Shown here piece after piece: positions 30,505-43,159 of a stretch of 64,000 bases of DNA. The notes beneath the pieces were generated by a model. The model saw nothing but the letters and a program-made list of their open reading frames with translations, was not told the origin of the DNA and ran no database searches. The DNA comes from Athripsodes cinereus (lineage: Eukaryota > Arthropoda > Insecta > Trichoptera > Leptoceridae). Both the position numbers and the translations under genes were made by a program. Location of the stretch: NCBI GenBank assembly GCA_947579605.1, contig OX388314.1, forward strand, positions 2,852,001 to 2,916,000, read 5' to 3'. The number at the start of each line of letters is the position of its first letter. Position 1 is the stretch's first letter.

Positions 30505-33370
30505 CACATCGCTGAACCGAAGATTTTAAATATCTTTCTTAAAAACTGGTGTGTTAAGAATTTTTGAATGTTTTAACAGCACACTCAAAAATTTACAGAA
30601 ATTATTGAGAAACCCATTTCTTACCTAGGGTTTCACTGGACTAAAATGTAGGAAAAATTATTATTTCTCTATTAGATAAGTCCGATATTTTTTTATGTTA
30701 AATGTTAAAAAAATGGAATGTCAAATATAATCAAAGCTTAAAAAACTCTTTTAAAAATATCATGTATTAAATCTGGGTCTTAGAACTTTTTAATCTCTTT
30801 AAGTCAAAGAAAATAAAAAAGCCAGATATCTATAAAAAAAACTTTCAAAAAAATATCGAAAATAAGATTTAAGTTTAAGGAGGCTTATCCTCTAGATCTA
30901 TGATGATCATCTGGAAACAAATTTGTTTCAGACAACGTACATAGATTGATTAAAAGTTTGAAGATTTAAAAAAATATATATTTGGTATAATATGGATTAT
31001 ATTCGCACATTGAGTATTGATTTTTGAAGCATTTTTTCAGCATTCCCTGAAATCAAAACTCTGACTTCGAATTGATAAGGAAATATAAGTTGAATATGAG
31101 TGGAAAGGGTTCGTACAGAAAAAATAATTAGTACTCATGCACAATTAAAACTCTTGCGTTGAGGTCTATGAAACAACATTTTCCAAAACATTCAAACTGC
31201 ATACCATTTTTGTGAAAAAAACGTTAGAAATCAGTTAAAATGTAATTAGATTCAGGGTTTTACTAATATTCTACAACAAAGAGATTCGTCTAGTTACAAC
31301 ACAAAAGCACACATATTTTTACATTTGTATCTATTGTTTATTTAAATTTTCGTAAAATACTGTAACTAAAAATTTATTAAAAAAGTGATTTAAGAGCTTT
31401 CAGAATAATACGTAACTTTTACGTAATGATAGAATATTAGGAACTAGTAAAATATTAAAATTCTCGCATATCATAATATTCTGTGAGAAAACGAAACATA
31501 AATTTAAGTCGACGTAAATAAACTCTATTATTAATACTAATTACACTTAATCTGAGTTATTTAAAAACCAGCGTAACTTTTATTATTATTAAATCTCATT
31601 AAATTCATCTCTCCATATAAATTCTAACTACAGGATTGATAACTTTGAATGTCTTTTAAATTTGAAAGCTCTTACGTAAATACCTATAATAACAATGATT
31701 TGATACTAAACTTCCTCGACTTAAAGCTGTGTTTAATTCGTATTATCTTGATTGTTTAGAAGGATAATAACGATGAAGATATAGTAACTTTATTTTACTT
31801 TATTTGAATCAATTAATGAAGAACAATTTAACGGCTTAGAACTTATTATTAGAAGAAATGAACCAATACTAAGTTAATGCTATAGAAAACTTGATTTTCT
31901 ATCTCACAATTATATATTCTTATATAATGCATCTTCATTCTTATATAGAATCAAGGATGCACTGTTTTAGAATACTATAGGGCTACTACCGATACAGCCT
32001 TAATCTAATGTCTTCATTAGAAAATATGAAAAATACAAGAGAAAAACCTGGACCCATTAAACGTCGCCAGATTACTTTTATTTTGCTGAATTATTTGTAG
32101 AATATCATTATACAATTAGTTTGCTGAGTTTCAAAGGTACCAAATTTTATACACAAGTATAATATGATTCAACAGCCCGCTGACATGAAAATACCTTGGA
32201 CACACGTGGATTTTTCCGAGAACACAAGATGGAAGCAAGCCCGCTTCAGTCACTTTAGTGATTTTTTCTACATCATTCTTAAATATAGAAAATAAAGAGA
32301 AATAGAGAAAAAAATAGAAACAAAATCTCATTGTTCTTTTCAATAACAAGACCCGCTGACAGATTTCCGCTGGACCTATAGAAACCCTTATCGAGATGAA
32401 TGATACAATCGTAATAAAATGGTTTATTTTATAAAATAATAACTAAACAAACTACCAAAAATCTTATGAGTACATAGAAAAAAATCACATCTTATTAAAT
32501 TTATGAAAAATAATTATAAAAAAGACGATAAAACTTGAAATACAAAAATTCTAACAGAATACAAAAGTGTTCGTTAAAAAATGTCTTCAGTTTTCAGCAA
32601 AGCTTTGAAATTAACAAAAGGAATCTTCACTATTTTAACTCAAGCGAATATCATCATCTTTACAACACAGACCATCCTTAAGAAAAATCTCTCAAGACTT
32701 ATGTATGTGATCCCTTCTCATCCACAATGGAAGTATAATAGGTATCATTATAACTTATTATAAGTATGTAGTATTACAAAGCTATGCCATATTCAACGGC
32801 GTCGGTCGTCGGTACGTACGTTGATACTACTCTTAGACGTAGAAGGTACAACAACGACGCTTAACTCTGTGATGCCTCACACTTTTCATGTCAAAACGTC
32901 TCACTTCTCTGAGCTTTAATCCAATTACTGTTATTATTATTATTATTTCTAAGTTTCCTTTAGATAAATTTTACCTTCACGTTTTCATAAACGAGAGAAA
33001 ATTAAATCGATTTGCTCTCCCTAGGGAGATTGATACCACTTTACTTCGACGATGAATAATTTTTGTACGAAGTCTATCGTTTATTCTTTTATCTTCTTTC
33101 GAGTATCTCTTGAATTTGACCAATGAGCTGAACTCAGTTCACGAGATTCTCTTTATTCAACACTCAATCATTTAAGATCAGAGTTGTATTCAAAAGAAAA
33201 CGAATTGAAATCAGGTAAAAGTTCCTTAATATTCAGTTTTCAATACTGCTAAAGAGCTTCTCATGTCAATTAAATATTGTTTGAACAAATACTTTGATCG
33301 AATAAGAGGTTTTCAAATATCTACTGAAGTGAATAATATCTTCTATCTAGACCAAATTGTTAATAACCAG
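30505..33370. other. AT-rich stretch, no gene seen
   Basis: Nearly 2.9 kb without a coding frame beyond chance length or a recognised repeat. The phrase AGCCCGCTGACATGAAAAT (32174) has a weak echo AGACCCGCTGACAGATT (32350). Confidence 0.4.
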
Positions 33371-33524
33371 AGCCCGTAGACAAACTGTACTTAGCGATCG
33401 ACTACTGGCGAACTTTTCGACAATCTACCTACATATATGTACCGTATAATTATGCGTTATTGTTGCAGTTATTGTCGAAAATTCGTTTGTAGTCGATCGC
33501 CAAATGCGTGTTTGTCTAGGGGCT
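33371..33524. mobile_element. MITE FB-6, copy 1
   Basis: AGCCCGTAGACAAACTGTAC, TTAGCGATCGACTACTGGCG (left) pairs with ATTCGTTTGTAGTCGATCGC, AAATGCGTGTTTGTCTAGGG, GCT (right). TATTGTCGAAAATTCGTTTG is inside. A second copy is at 53099-53254. Flanking duplication not clear. Confidence 0.75.
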
Positions 33525-33525
33525 G

Positions 33526-33680
33526 TGATGGTAGAGTTTCTGACTTGCAATCGAGAAATTTAACCAAGTGTGTTTGTGGTTATATATTTTGATTTAACGA
33601 TAATTTTTTATGATTTTTCCGTAAAATCCTTTACAGTGTGGCGGTCACAGAAAAGATAAAGGATTAAAAAAAAAAAAATA
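33526..33680 (+). mobile_element. SINE-like unit with A tail
   Basis: TGATGGTAGAGTTTCTGACT and TGCAATCGAGAAATTTAACC look like a decayed tRNA head. GTGTGGCGGTCACAGAAAAG and a run of A from 33665 end it. It directly follows the FB-6 copy. Assignment is tentative. Confidence 0.45.
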
Positions 33681-33699
33681 CAATTTACATCCCAAACTC

Positions 33700-33820
33700 A
33701 GCGATTAAGTTTGCCACCCATCCAAATGTCTTAAATTTTGAAAGTATGGAAAGGACAGCTTGAATAATTATAAATGCAGTTGGTCTACTTACTGGATGTG
33801 ACGTGATGGTATGGTAGTAG
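33700..33820 (+). mobile_element. SINE-A, head-truncated
   Basis: CAGCGATTAAGTTTGCCACC, GGAAAGGACAGCTTG, GTTGGTCTACTTACTGGATG and GTGACGTGATGGTATGGTAG follow SINE-A to its tail. Confidence 0.72.
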
Positions 33821-33829
33821 TTTTTTTTT

Positions 33830-35395
33830 GTATATGTCAATTACAACATAACTTTTAGAAATTAGCGATTTCAAGTTTAATTTATTTTGGTACTTATTTA
33901 CAACCTGTGATATTTGCTTTATTTCATTATTTAATAAAATATTACTAATGACGGTAAAATAAATGAAAAATAATAAACAGCGCGGACTAAATAAATAAAA
34001 TAAATTAATATTTTAATTAATGTAAAGAGGTCATAAGGGTGCGTGACATTTAAAAAGTTCATTTGTTATAATTAATGGCGGACGGGAGCCGGAACTGCTC
34101 ATCATCCAACTGAAAAGGAAAAAAAGGCGTAAAAAACAGAAAGAAGACAAAGAATGATGAAATTTTTAATAAATAATACAACCTTAGTCTTATTATTAGT
34201 ATAATAAAGAACTTTTTTTTCAGTGGAATGAAAAATGTTGGATATTTTTCAAGAGTGAGGAGGGAACAGGATGTAATAATTAAAAGTTTTTCTGGACTCA
34301 AAAGAACAAAGGAAATTGAATTAACCGTTCAGTAAGTAATGACAGCTTTCTTATACATCTGTTATTGACAAGTAACGTTCTGTTTGTACTACAATTGAAA
34401 TCTAAAAAGAATCAAAGATAATTAATAGAAATCCAACATACACAGATTATTTTTCATCTACCTACTTATTGGATTGATTATGTAGGTATATAATTTAATA
34501 TTATTTAATTAAAGTACTGTTAATGCAATTTAATTTAATTTGTGCGATTGATTCAGTTATTTAATATAATTGATTTAAGTTAAGTATTGTCAAACATACC
34601 AAAATATATTTTTTATTTCATATAAGCGAAGGAAGCATTATGTACCATTTCATAATTCTGCAATATAAAATAATTAAATAACTAATTATTTCATATTTTA
34701 GACTTATTAATAAATTTCATATTCTTTCCTTAATTTATCATTTTATATTTTTTGGATAACCAAATTTAATGTTTTCTTTTTGATACAGAAATATGAACCT
34801 GCTTGAGTAGAGAAATCTAGGTCACCGTAATAAAATAACTTGTACAATTTTGATTTTTAAATTTATTATAATATATAGTTGTTTTTAAAATTTTATATTT
34901 TTTTTTATCGTAAATAAATCTTTGCAATTCTTAAAAGCGGTCTGTAAGGAAAAAAAAAGGAACCTCAGGATTTTACTTGAAAATCTCTCACAAGTCAAAT
35001 CACAAAGATGACACTTGAAGATGAGTGGGTAGGAAGAAAATAACAATAGTACATTCTCCTTTGTAGCGCACTGCGATACCACTATCAATATTATTTCTAA
35101 AGGAAGAAATCATAGAACCAACAACTACAGTACTATTTATGGTTGAATAAAGAACCAGGGATTCTCGTAATTCCTAGTAAACTTGTCATATTCCAAGATA
35201 TTTTATCCAAGCTACAAAGAAGTGGAAATGTCGAAGACTTCAGCTATGTCTTCAAAGTATTATAAACCTGCTTCAAACGTTAAATATAATAAATGTGTAA
35301 AAAAACTATTTTGATTAAGCCTTTCAAAGTTGTCCCTATGTAAAAGTTATAAATAATAATATAATAGTATGGCCTATTGTTACACATAATGGAAA
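33830..35395. other. AT-rich stretch, no gene seen
   Basis: No repeat family or coding frame recognised. Confidence 0.4.
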
Positions 35396-35412
35396 AAAAG
35401 TTTGTTTTACTA

Positions 35413-35652
35413 CTACTATACCATCATGGCATATCCCACAAATGGGGTAGCCAGCAGACCAGCTGCATGTAAGAAACATGCAAACTGTCCTCTTCGTGCC
35501 AATATAAAATCAAGACATTCAGGATGGGTGGCAAACCTCATCGCTGAATTTAAGATGTAAAATGTCTTAATTTTTTCGAACACCTGCCTTTTACAGGACA
35601 CTCGAAAACTCACGCAGAAGAGTGGGAGACCAATTCTTTACCGTTAAATTCT
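35413..35652 (-). mobile_element. SINE-A copy with 16 bp target duplication
   Basis: AAAGTTTGTTTTACTA flanks it exactly at 35397-35412 and 35653-35668. The tail is CTACTATACCATCATGGCAT. The head stops at CCAATTCTTTACC plus GTTAAATTCT, so the outermost ~15 bases of the family head are missing (5' truncation). Confidence 0.9.
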
Positions 35653-35665
35653 AAAGTTTGTTTTA

Positions 35666-35712
35666 CTATACCTTTACGGCATGTCCCATAATTGGGTTGC
35701 ATGTAAATGACA
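35666..35712 (-). mobile_element. SINE-A tail fragment
   Basis: CTATACCTTTACGGCATGTC and CCATAATTGGGTTGCATGTA match the SINE-A 3' end in reverse, placed directly after the preceding copy. Confidence 0.6.
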
Positions 35713-35892
35713 GTGCTTGTTAAAACAATAGGCAATCAGAAAGGAGAGCATGCCTCACCTCTGGAATTGAATTGTGAACTGCCTTATTCGCAGTGTTTTA
35801 CGAATACCGTATATTACGAGACACTCGAAAACTTGAGTGACACTTTACATTTTTTATTGCATAAACTTGTATATATATATTTAACTTTCTCA

Positions 35893-36112
35893 CTCCTATC
35901 CCAAGTCGAGTAGACATAGAGGACAGAACGCCATGTAGATTCAATACATTCAGTAAATCAAGACATTCAGGATGGGTGGCAAACCTCATCGCTGAATTTA
36001 AGATGTAAAATGTCTTAATTTTTTCGAACACCTGCCTTTTACAGGACACTCGAAAACTTACAGAGAAGAGTGGGAGAGCAATTCTTTACCGGGTGCTCCA
36101 CGGGCTCCAAAA
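35893..36112 (-). mobile_element. LINE-A tail joined to SINE-A body (chimera)
   Basis: 35893-35945 (CTCACTCCTATCCCAAGTCG, AGGACAGAACGCCATGTAGA) is the LINE-A 3' UTR in reverse. It is followed at 35958 by SINE-A from AAGACATTCAGGATGGGTGG to the complete head CCGGGTGCTCCACGGG. SINE-A's own tail is absent, so either two truncated insertions abut or the template switched between LINE-A and SINE-A RNA. Confidence 0.7.
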
Positions 36113-36594
36113 TAATATGTACCTATATTAAAACTCCTAAAACATTTCACATAGATATTTCAATTTCCATTCAGCCACCCATGCTGAATGTCTACTCGTT
36201 TATTCATATTATTTAAAGAAAATCTAATGTGTTCAATTTGTGGACTTTTTTAACTGACTACACTTACTTCTGGAGGGAAATCAAATTCATCAACGAATTT
36301 CTTCATTTTAGTCGCAAAAATCATGCTTTTTTCGGGTGATTTATCCTTCAGTGAAGGCAAAAAAATAAACAGACTCCCACCTACATAAAAATGAAAGACA
36401 TCTTTAATAGAATTTATTCAAACGGGATTAAAAATATATTAAAAGTGTACATAATTTCTTAATTAAAGAAGTTATTAATTCTGAAAATATGTTTTCTCTT
36501 ATTTACCAAAACGAAGAGGGATTGTCAATATTAGGTACACAATGAAAAAAATTAATATTGTTCTCGAAATGGGGTATTTCCGTAGAGTCCCCCA

Positions 36595-36800
36595 CAAAAA
36601 TAAAATCTGGCATTCTTTATGTAAGTTTTCGAACGCCCAATATAAGATGGATGTTCATGGGATTATCACTATGTACTGATTTCTTCCATCTAACCACATC
36701 TTCCACATAAAGAAGGACATGCGAGATTGCGATGTCAACCAAAAAGATGCTCTAAACAGAACCGAAGAAGGCAGACCCCACCATCATAAGGGATGAATAA
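36595..36800 (+). pseudogene. LINE ORF C-terminal remnant
   Basis: The frame reads DVNQKDALNRTEEGRPHHHK followed by stops and ATAGCCCAAGAAATAGATG. It matches the family seen at 590-665. A short SINE-A-like phrase (GTAAGTTTTCGAACGCCC) precedes it at 36620. Confidence 0.45.
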
Positions 36801-37194
36801 TAGCCCAAGAAATAGATGAAAATAAAATATTTTACTATAAGAACTCCCCTTGTATTATAAAAAATAAAATAAAACAATTTGCAAATTATTTTCTCACCGC
36901 TTTCTCGTTGTAATGCAAACATTTCAAATGTTGCATTTTGTGTTATTGTAAGACACAATAACAATCATATTATAAACACTTTATCTCCATTTTCTCCTTT
37001 CAAACCATTCAGAGTTATTATTTTTAGTACTAGTCGAATACTCGGTGTAGTCCGAGCAAGTTGCAAAGTATGAAATTATACGAAAATGTAAAATTACTTC
37101 TTAGTATTTATGTGTCTGAAATCTGAAAACATATATGTCGTATCAATATCTAGTAGGTATCGAAATTGTACACTTTTTCTCATTTTTAGACGAA

Positions 37195-37325
37195 TAATGC
37201 ACTAAAAACATGTACATGTAACACCCAGATCCAGAACGATTCGGAAAAAGTCATTATATATTTTGACCTTGCTGGGAATCGAACCTGGGACCTCGTGACT
37301 CAAAGACAAGAGCAAAACAATTTAC
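37195..37325 (-). mobile_element. SINE-B head fragment with intact B box
   Basis: GGAATCGAACC at 37275-37285 is the complement of a perfect pol III B box GGTTCGATTCC. AACACCCAGATCCAGAACGA and TTCGGAAAAAGTCATT form the SINE-B body. The 3' part is missing. Confidence 0.75.
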
Positions 37326-37329
37326 TATG

Positions 37330-38010
37330 TACCTGCATACTTTAGTTTGATGTTAAAAGAAAACTGGAGTGTACAAACAAACAATATTTATAAAAATAGA
37401 AAAGATTATTGCAAGACAAGACAGTATAGAAGAACAAGAACTATTATGAAAATTATTTTAATAACGAAAAAGCATTCAAAGTCAACAGAATGTTATGACT
37501 TGTTTGGCTATAGGTAGTAAAATAAGTTGTAGAGTAGGTAATATTAAGTTTGGTTCATTGTAATAATATTTTGTACTAGATATAAACTCGGAGACCGGTT
37601 TTACAAAAAAACTAAAGTCCATATTCCGATTAATTTGTCAAGTCTACTGCACACTGAGAATCTTTCTGTTTATGTTAAAATTTTAAAATCAAAAAAATTT
37701 ATAATTACGTACTTAGATTAATTTCTTCAAATAAAAACATACCTTCCTTAAAATTTTGAATTTGGAACAAATCGTTCCACAAGGTACAGAATGCCAAAAC
37801 CCTATAAATAATAAATAAAATTAGTATAAAAGAAATTTTCTGTTATTTTTTTAATGCATATTGTGTTCATAAAACATCACGTTTGAACCATTTAACATAT
37901 TTAATTTAATGATAAGATGTGCCAACCTTAATGACTTATTTGATTATTGGCATTAAACTAATAACAGTATGCTTGTGGGAAATGCTGTAATGTTATAGGT
38001 TTAGTTGTAA
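37330..38010. other. AT-rich stretch, no gene seen
   Basis: No repeat family or coding frame recognised. Confidence 0.4.
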
Positions 38011-38014
38011 AAGA

Positions 38015-38120
38015 TCGTGCCTTTGCGTTTTCCCCTCTGTATATTGATTGTGTTTTATTTGAATGCATAACTTATATGAAATTGTTTGTAATCAATGTAC
38101 AGTAAAGAATGAATAAATTA
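38015..38120 (+). repeat. Repeat D copy
   Basis: GATCGTGCCTTTGCGTTTTC, CCCTCTGTATATTGATTGTG, TTTGTAATCAATGTACAGTA and AAGAATGAATAAATT. This copy also keeps the upstream GATCGTGCCT part seen at 58552-58680. Confidence 0.72.
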
Positions 38121-38619
38121 TTAAATATAAACACAATATTTTATATTATTGAACACATACAAACATACATTTAAATGGATTAAACTATAAATGGTATTAT
38201 TTTCTTAGCAAACAGACAAACAACAAAGTAATAGTATGATAGTGATAAAGCAGTTTGTTTGAAACATCTTCATGGTTTTCCAACAAAAGGAAATATCCAA
38301 ACAGACGTGCAATAATGTTTGACAAAGGAAATGCAATATACTTTTTTTTATATTATTGTTGTTGTTTTTATATTTTTATTTCTCATAAAAACCACAAATT
38401 TCAATAACCATCTTCTTTGATTAAAGTAAAAGATAAGAATTTATTTAATTGCATAAAATTTTCATAATTCAAATAAAGGTAGGTTTACGAAATTGAATTG
38501 TTACAAGATCTTTTTTTTTTGTAAAAAAATATTTAATATTCGCATTCAAACAGTGATGAAAAGAGAGAGAAAGAACTATTAATGCTTTCGGGTGTGCTGC
38601 ATGAATATTGTGTGTTCTT

Positions 38620-38670
38620 CTTTCTTTCAAGCTTTCGACCTTGATGCTGAGGCCATCTTCAAGGATAAAT
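38620..38670 (-). ncRNA. Hammerhead-like motif, degenerate
   Basis: Minus strand: UUGAAGA (core C3 changed to U), extra U, stem II GGCC-UCAGCAUCAA-GGUC, GAAA, short palindrome AGCU, U. Same layout as the better copies but stem I is barely formed. Confidence 0.4.
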
Positions 38671-38934
38671 ATGTTTGTCGTCAATTTTGTTCATGTTTTA
38701 TAGTATATTTACGGCAGCAGCGAGAACGAACCGAATATTGTTATTGTAATACTTAACACTGCAAAAGCTTAAACGAAAATCTGAAGTTATGTTCATTTGA
38801 GGCCTAATTAAAAAAAATATTGGAATGTCCTACATAAGAAGTAATATTATTATTTGTCACACGATTTTTTGTTCAAACATAAGTGAAAGTTACTTTATCG
38901 ATTTTTTTTTAAATAAAGCTCATACTAGGTCAAT

Positions 38935-38962
38935 AGGGTAATAATAATAATAATAATAATAG
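38935..38962 (+). repeat. (TAA)n microsatellite
   Basis: GGTAATAATAATAATAATAA continues to 38961; nine or so units. Confidence 0.9.
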
Positions 38963-39065
38963 ACAATTTATAATGCGCCGTTTTGTGGAATAAATCCACT
39001 TCAAGGGCGCGTTCTAAAATATTGTATTGATACTTGTAACTTAATCCTAATACATATGTATTTAG

Positions 39066-39180
39066 GGTAGATAGTGAAATTTGAAAATCAAGGGGAGTTT
39101 GCCGGCACCTAGAATTGAACCGCAAACCTCATGTGTATGCGGCCGAGATTCTACTTCCAGGTTACCGACGAACTCGGTTT
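39066..39180 (-). mobile_element. SINE-C head, diverged
   Basis: AAGGGGAGTTTGCCGGCACC, TAGAATTGAACCGCAAACCT, GGCCGAGATTCTACTTCCAG and GTTACCGACGAACTCGG are the reverse of the SINE-C head including the altered B box. Confidence 0.82.
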
Positions 39181-39294
39181 TATTATTTTTATATATTTAA
39201 AATCTAGCCAAATTGTAGCTGGAAAAACTCTAAGAATCTGTACCAGAATACTGCAGCCCAAGAGATATGTGAAGTCCAAGATATTTTTAGATGG

Positions 39295-39455
39295 GATTAC
39301 AACAGCGTAAATATTGGTACAAATACATTCGAAGACTTACTGAGAAACCCCCAAAACGATGAAAGGATAGCTTGTCCTTCACATTGCAAGAGGGCCATTC
39401 TGCATGAGCAGATATTTGGGTCTAACAAAATATTCAGAAGAAAAAGAAGATACAT
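39295..39455 (+). pseudogene. LINE ORF C-terminal remnant, AGAAGAAAAAGAAGA tail
   Basis: GAAACCCCCAAAACGATGAA, AGGATAGCTTGTCCTTCACA and TTGCAAGAGGGCC give KPPKR-KDSLSFTLQEGH, the same end as 28350-28615. Confidence 0.55.
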
Positions 39456-39511
39456 GTGATTGAGAGAAAGAGCACTCGGGTACGTGGTCGCTCGCTCAAA
39501 TTAATAATTCA

Positions 39512-39638
39512 CGATCTTGAATTATACAATGAAAATCAGAGCAAAAACAACATAAGATCTTGAATCATACAATGAAAAGCAGAGCAAAAACAACATAAGA
39601 TCTTGAATCATACAATGAAAAGCAGAGCAAAAACAACA
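39512..39638 (+). repeat. Tandem repeat, 43 bp period, about three units
   Basis: The unit GATCTTGAATCATACAATGA, AAAGCAGAGCAAAAACAACA, TAA starts at 39513, 39556 and 39599. Units 2 and 3 are identical over most of the period, unit 1 has two changes. The array runs into a poly-A. Confidence 0.92.
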
Positions 39639-39710
39639 AAAAAAAAAATAATAGATTCAAAGCGTGTGTAAAGCAACGTGAAATAACGATGATAAAAAAT
39701 ATGTTCTTAA

Positions 39711-39873
39711 GAGTCTCGGCCTCTTGAACAAGGGGTCGGCGGTTCGATCCCAGGTGCCGGCAAACTCCCCTTTCACGACACAAGCTTTTAGCTTACTGTG
39801 GAAGGTGTATAAGGTTGTATTTGGGTTTATAACAAAACCCAGATATATCTTTTTTAAAAAAAAAAAAAAAAAA
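39711..39873 (+). mobile_element. SINE-C, 5' truncated
   Basis: Begins GAGTCTCGGCCTCTTGAACA, keeps the B box GGTTCGATCCC and runs through the family body to GATATATCTTTTTT and a long A run (39857-39873). Confidence 0.88.
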
Positions 39874-39879
39874 GTAAGT

Positions 39880-40305
39880 ATGTATTCACAGGCTAAAAAT
39901 AACAATTTTCATAAAAATGCAAGACTGTTTATTTTTAACAACTTTGCGTTTAACGCTACAACAGTATAATGTTTTATGTTTTAAACTCCTTAAGATATTA
40001 ACAATCTTGAGAAAGTCATAGACTTACTAGACTGACAACGTAGTATATTTTTTTTTATAAAACTATGATACAAAATAATCAATAATATGATGCTGTTTCA
40101 ATCCATAACATCAAGATGTTAACGGTTTTTTTCCTACAAATACTGAAGTCTAAGACATCCTTTTTGTATTCTATTTTTTGGGTGGTAACCTTATGAAAGT
40201 TCCTTTTTTATTGAAAGTCCATCCTTTATACCTGAAAAGCCATAAAAATATATCTACAACAAAAAATAGAATGTCAGATGGAATATCGAAAAGTTTGAAT
40301 TATAA
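39880..40305. other. AT-rich stretch, no gene seen
   Basis: No repeat family or coding frame recognised. Confidence 0.4.
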
Positions 40306-40310
40306 AGTAC

Positions 40311-40772
40311 GTGGCTGAAAAAGGACGAGAGTGGAACAAATGCTATGGAGAAGCGATCACTGAGAAGAATGATAGGTAAAACATTGCGTGATAGAGGGAA
40401 TATTGAAGATATCAGGAGAATTAGTGGATGTGAGAAGAGTGTTGTTGATAGAATTCGTATAATAAATAAGTTGCGATGTTTTGGATATGTAGAGCAAATG
40501 GATGATTGAAGACTGACGAAGAGGGTGTATTTATCTGAAAGAGGGGGTGTGAGCAAGCGCGTACGTCCAAGAACTACGTGGCTTGAGCACGTGGAACAAA
40601 TTCTCAAAGACGGTAGCGTGTTAAGTAAGAGAAATCGGCGTGCATGTATGAAAAACTGTATTAATGTAGAGGAAGCGAAAGAAGTAGTAAGGATAGATCA
40701 ACATTGCGTTCCGTTCTCTCTGCCTACCCCACCTGGGACATGGCATGAGGGTATAGTATAGTATAGTATTAT
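40311..40772 (+). mobile_element. LINE-A 3' fragment, older copy
   Basis: The plus strand reads WLKKDESGTNAM-like sequence, then RSLRRMIGKTLRDRGNIEDI, RRISGCEKSVVDRI, LRCFGYVEQMDD (stop at 40507), and ERGGVSKRVRPRTTWLEHVE to EAKEV. It ends GTTCCGTTCTCTCTGCCTAC and (TATAG)n at 40752-40772. A stop and several substitutions mark it as older than the two long copies. Confidence 0.9.
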
Positions 40773-40774
40773 TT

Positions 40775-43155
40775 GAGGAAATAAGCGAATTTTAATTTAG
40801 AATTTCGATTGTTAATTTGAGCACTAGCGGGCTTGAGTCTTGTGATACATATTACAAAAATACACCAGGAAAATGGTCTTAGTCCTGTAGTGTGTTATTT
40901 GTAGATATTATATATTATTTTTACTGTTTCTCTTCCTCTCTCGTAAAAGTCGTTAAAAACACAAGGATAATAAAAAATTTATTTGCATGAATGGATATTG
41001 TTGTTCGCCTAGATGGTGCGTTCATTGAACAATCTCAGGAAATTTAACAAAAAAATATTGAAAATTTTCAGTTAGATACTTACTAAGTTCAATTTAGATA
41101 AAATAATTTGGAAATATCACAATATAATATGATTGGGCAATAAGAATTGAATTTAAGGAGACATGTTTGTGAAGTAATATTCTAAGAATTGTAAGTTAAG
41201 GAAAATCAAACGCGAAATCTTCATTTAGGTATCCAAGAATAGATAGAAATAAAGTCAAAAAAAGATTTTTAAATTAAAGATTTTTCGGTATATTGTCAGA
41301 AAATACATGAACAAATTTGAGTTATTTAAATGGTTTTATTTTTTTAACATGTTTAATTAAGATTGTAGGCAAATGCAAGCAAATTAATGACAATCGTTGA
41401 TAAACATTCGAAATTTGAATTCACCAGGAACGGACGACGTAATGTTCATTTTCAATGTTATTTAACAAATAAAAAATAAATTATTATTTGATTATTCAAC
41501 ATTAATCCATTAAAAGTGTAGTTTAAAACTTATCAACACGATCTCAGTAAATAAAATAATAAATTGTAGATAATATTATTTATATTTTTATGAAACATTA
41601 AGTTCTGAATAGACCGAAATACAACAATATTAAAAAGTTTTGTAAGTTTCTTAAATTTTTCCAATACTTCAAAGAGCGATTCGACACGACCGACGGCGCG
41701 GCTTTGCCATTTAAAACTTTCACTGCACTCCTCAAACGAGGTCAACTATATCATCTATACAGCAGTAATATCTATAATCATCCGTTTATTCGTAAAAGCT
41801 CCAACAACCTACATATTTCAAAAAACTTTGAAAGAACGAAGGCAGTACAATAATATTTATTTAACAGTTGAATAATGTGCGTTATTGATTTCTGGACTAA
41901 TAAAACTGTTGGAAATACATATAACTTTTGCAAAAGAGTATTTACTCATACTTGAACTTCTCTCAATTAAGCTCTATCAAAAGTTAATAATTTTTCAATT
42001 TTAGTAAATAATATAACTTTAATGAAAACAATAGACACAAACAATTAATATTCTATGGTTCAGAGTTTTGACAATACCCGTAGTCTGAATCGACAGCGCC
42101 CTCAATGAAAAAAAAACATGGAATCCCAAACGTCAGTGAGCTCCACATTTTATGAAAAAACCTTGAATTTTTCTAGTCTTGGAACTAAATTATAGCAACA
42201 TAATCTATGTACGACTGCCGGAAATACAATAGAATCCCCTGAAAGGGGACTGAAAGACTTATTTTCCTGGTTGTTCATAACACTTTTGCTGGAAAATTTG
42301 TTATGGTTAAAAGTGGATGAACGGGGTCCAATAAAACTTGTGTCTTATGGTCTACAAGGCTCCGAAAAATGTGACACCTCAGTCACTTTCTGAGCTCTGT
42401 GCTCTCAAAACACCTCCAAAACTCATCATTCAACAAAAACATCTACCAATATGCTGGACGAGATCAACAGAACCAACAAGTCTTGCTTCTGCGACAGGGC
42501 TTTAAACCTGTTATCTGGAATCGTTTCGAAAATTTAGACAAATTCATAAAATATTTGACCAAACTATTCAATATATTTCTTGGTCGGAATATTATGTTCA
42601 TTTTTTTTTAAATAGAGACGCTTATTTATGAAAGCTGACCTCTGAAAAATAACCTTTAATTCTGCACTTAAAATGGTATTAATATTTATTTGTATTGTGC
42701 TTAAATATATAGATATAAAATATCCATTGTAATATTATACAATCAAAGTCATTTGAATAACAAATTGATCTGTGGAGTTTTCATCGAAGATTCATGGAGT
42801 TTTCGTCAAAACAAAAACCTGATATAGAACTTTTCAAAACAAACATCTTATTAAGCTGTAATAAAGATGTTTGTTTTTAAAATTTAATAAAATATTAGTT
42901 TCTAAAATTTAATGTTAAGAGAACATTATTATATATCATCTACTAAAATACTATATGAACATTTTCCTGAAAGCATGTGAATTATTAAGTACGGATCACA
43001 ATAAAACTTCTAATATTCTATTGTACAAAATAGTACTATTTTGCATATTATAAGATATTGCAAAGGGTTTTAGTAGTTATTATTTATTTACTTTGAAAAA
43101 GATCACGACAAAAGGGATGTTATTTTTTTTAACAAAATGTATTTTTAAGCATCTA
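40775..43155. other. AT-rich stretch, no gene seen
   Basis: About 2.4 kb with no recognised repeat or coding frame. Short frames at 41533-41745 (minus) and 42399-42611 (plus) share a weak KLTKLFNI phrase but have no family match. Confidence 0.4.
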
Positions 43156-43159
43156 TCAG

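Noticed and set aside
39541..39640. Possible CRISPR-like array (43 bp period)
   Set aside because: Units are contiguous with no unique spacers; it is a minisatellite in a eukaryotic genome.
41533..42611. Two frames sharing KLTKLFNI on opposite strands, suggesting an inverted element
   Set aside because: DNA-level similarity is weak and limited to a few dozen AT-rich bases; no termini were found.
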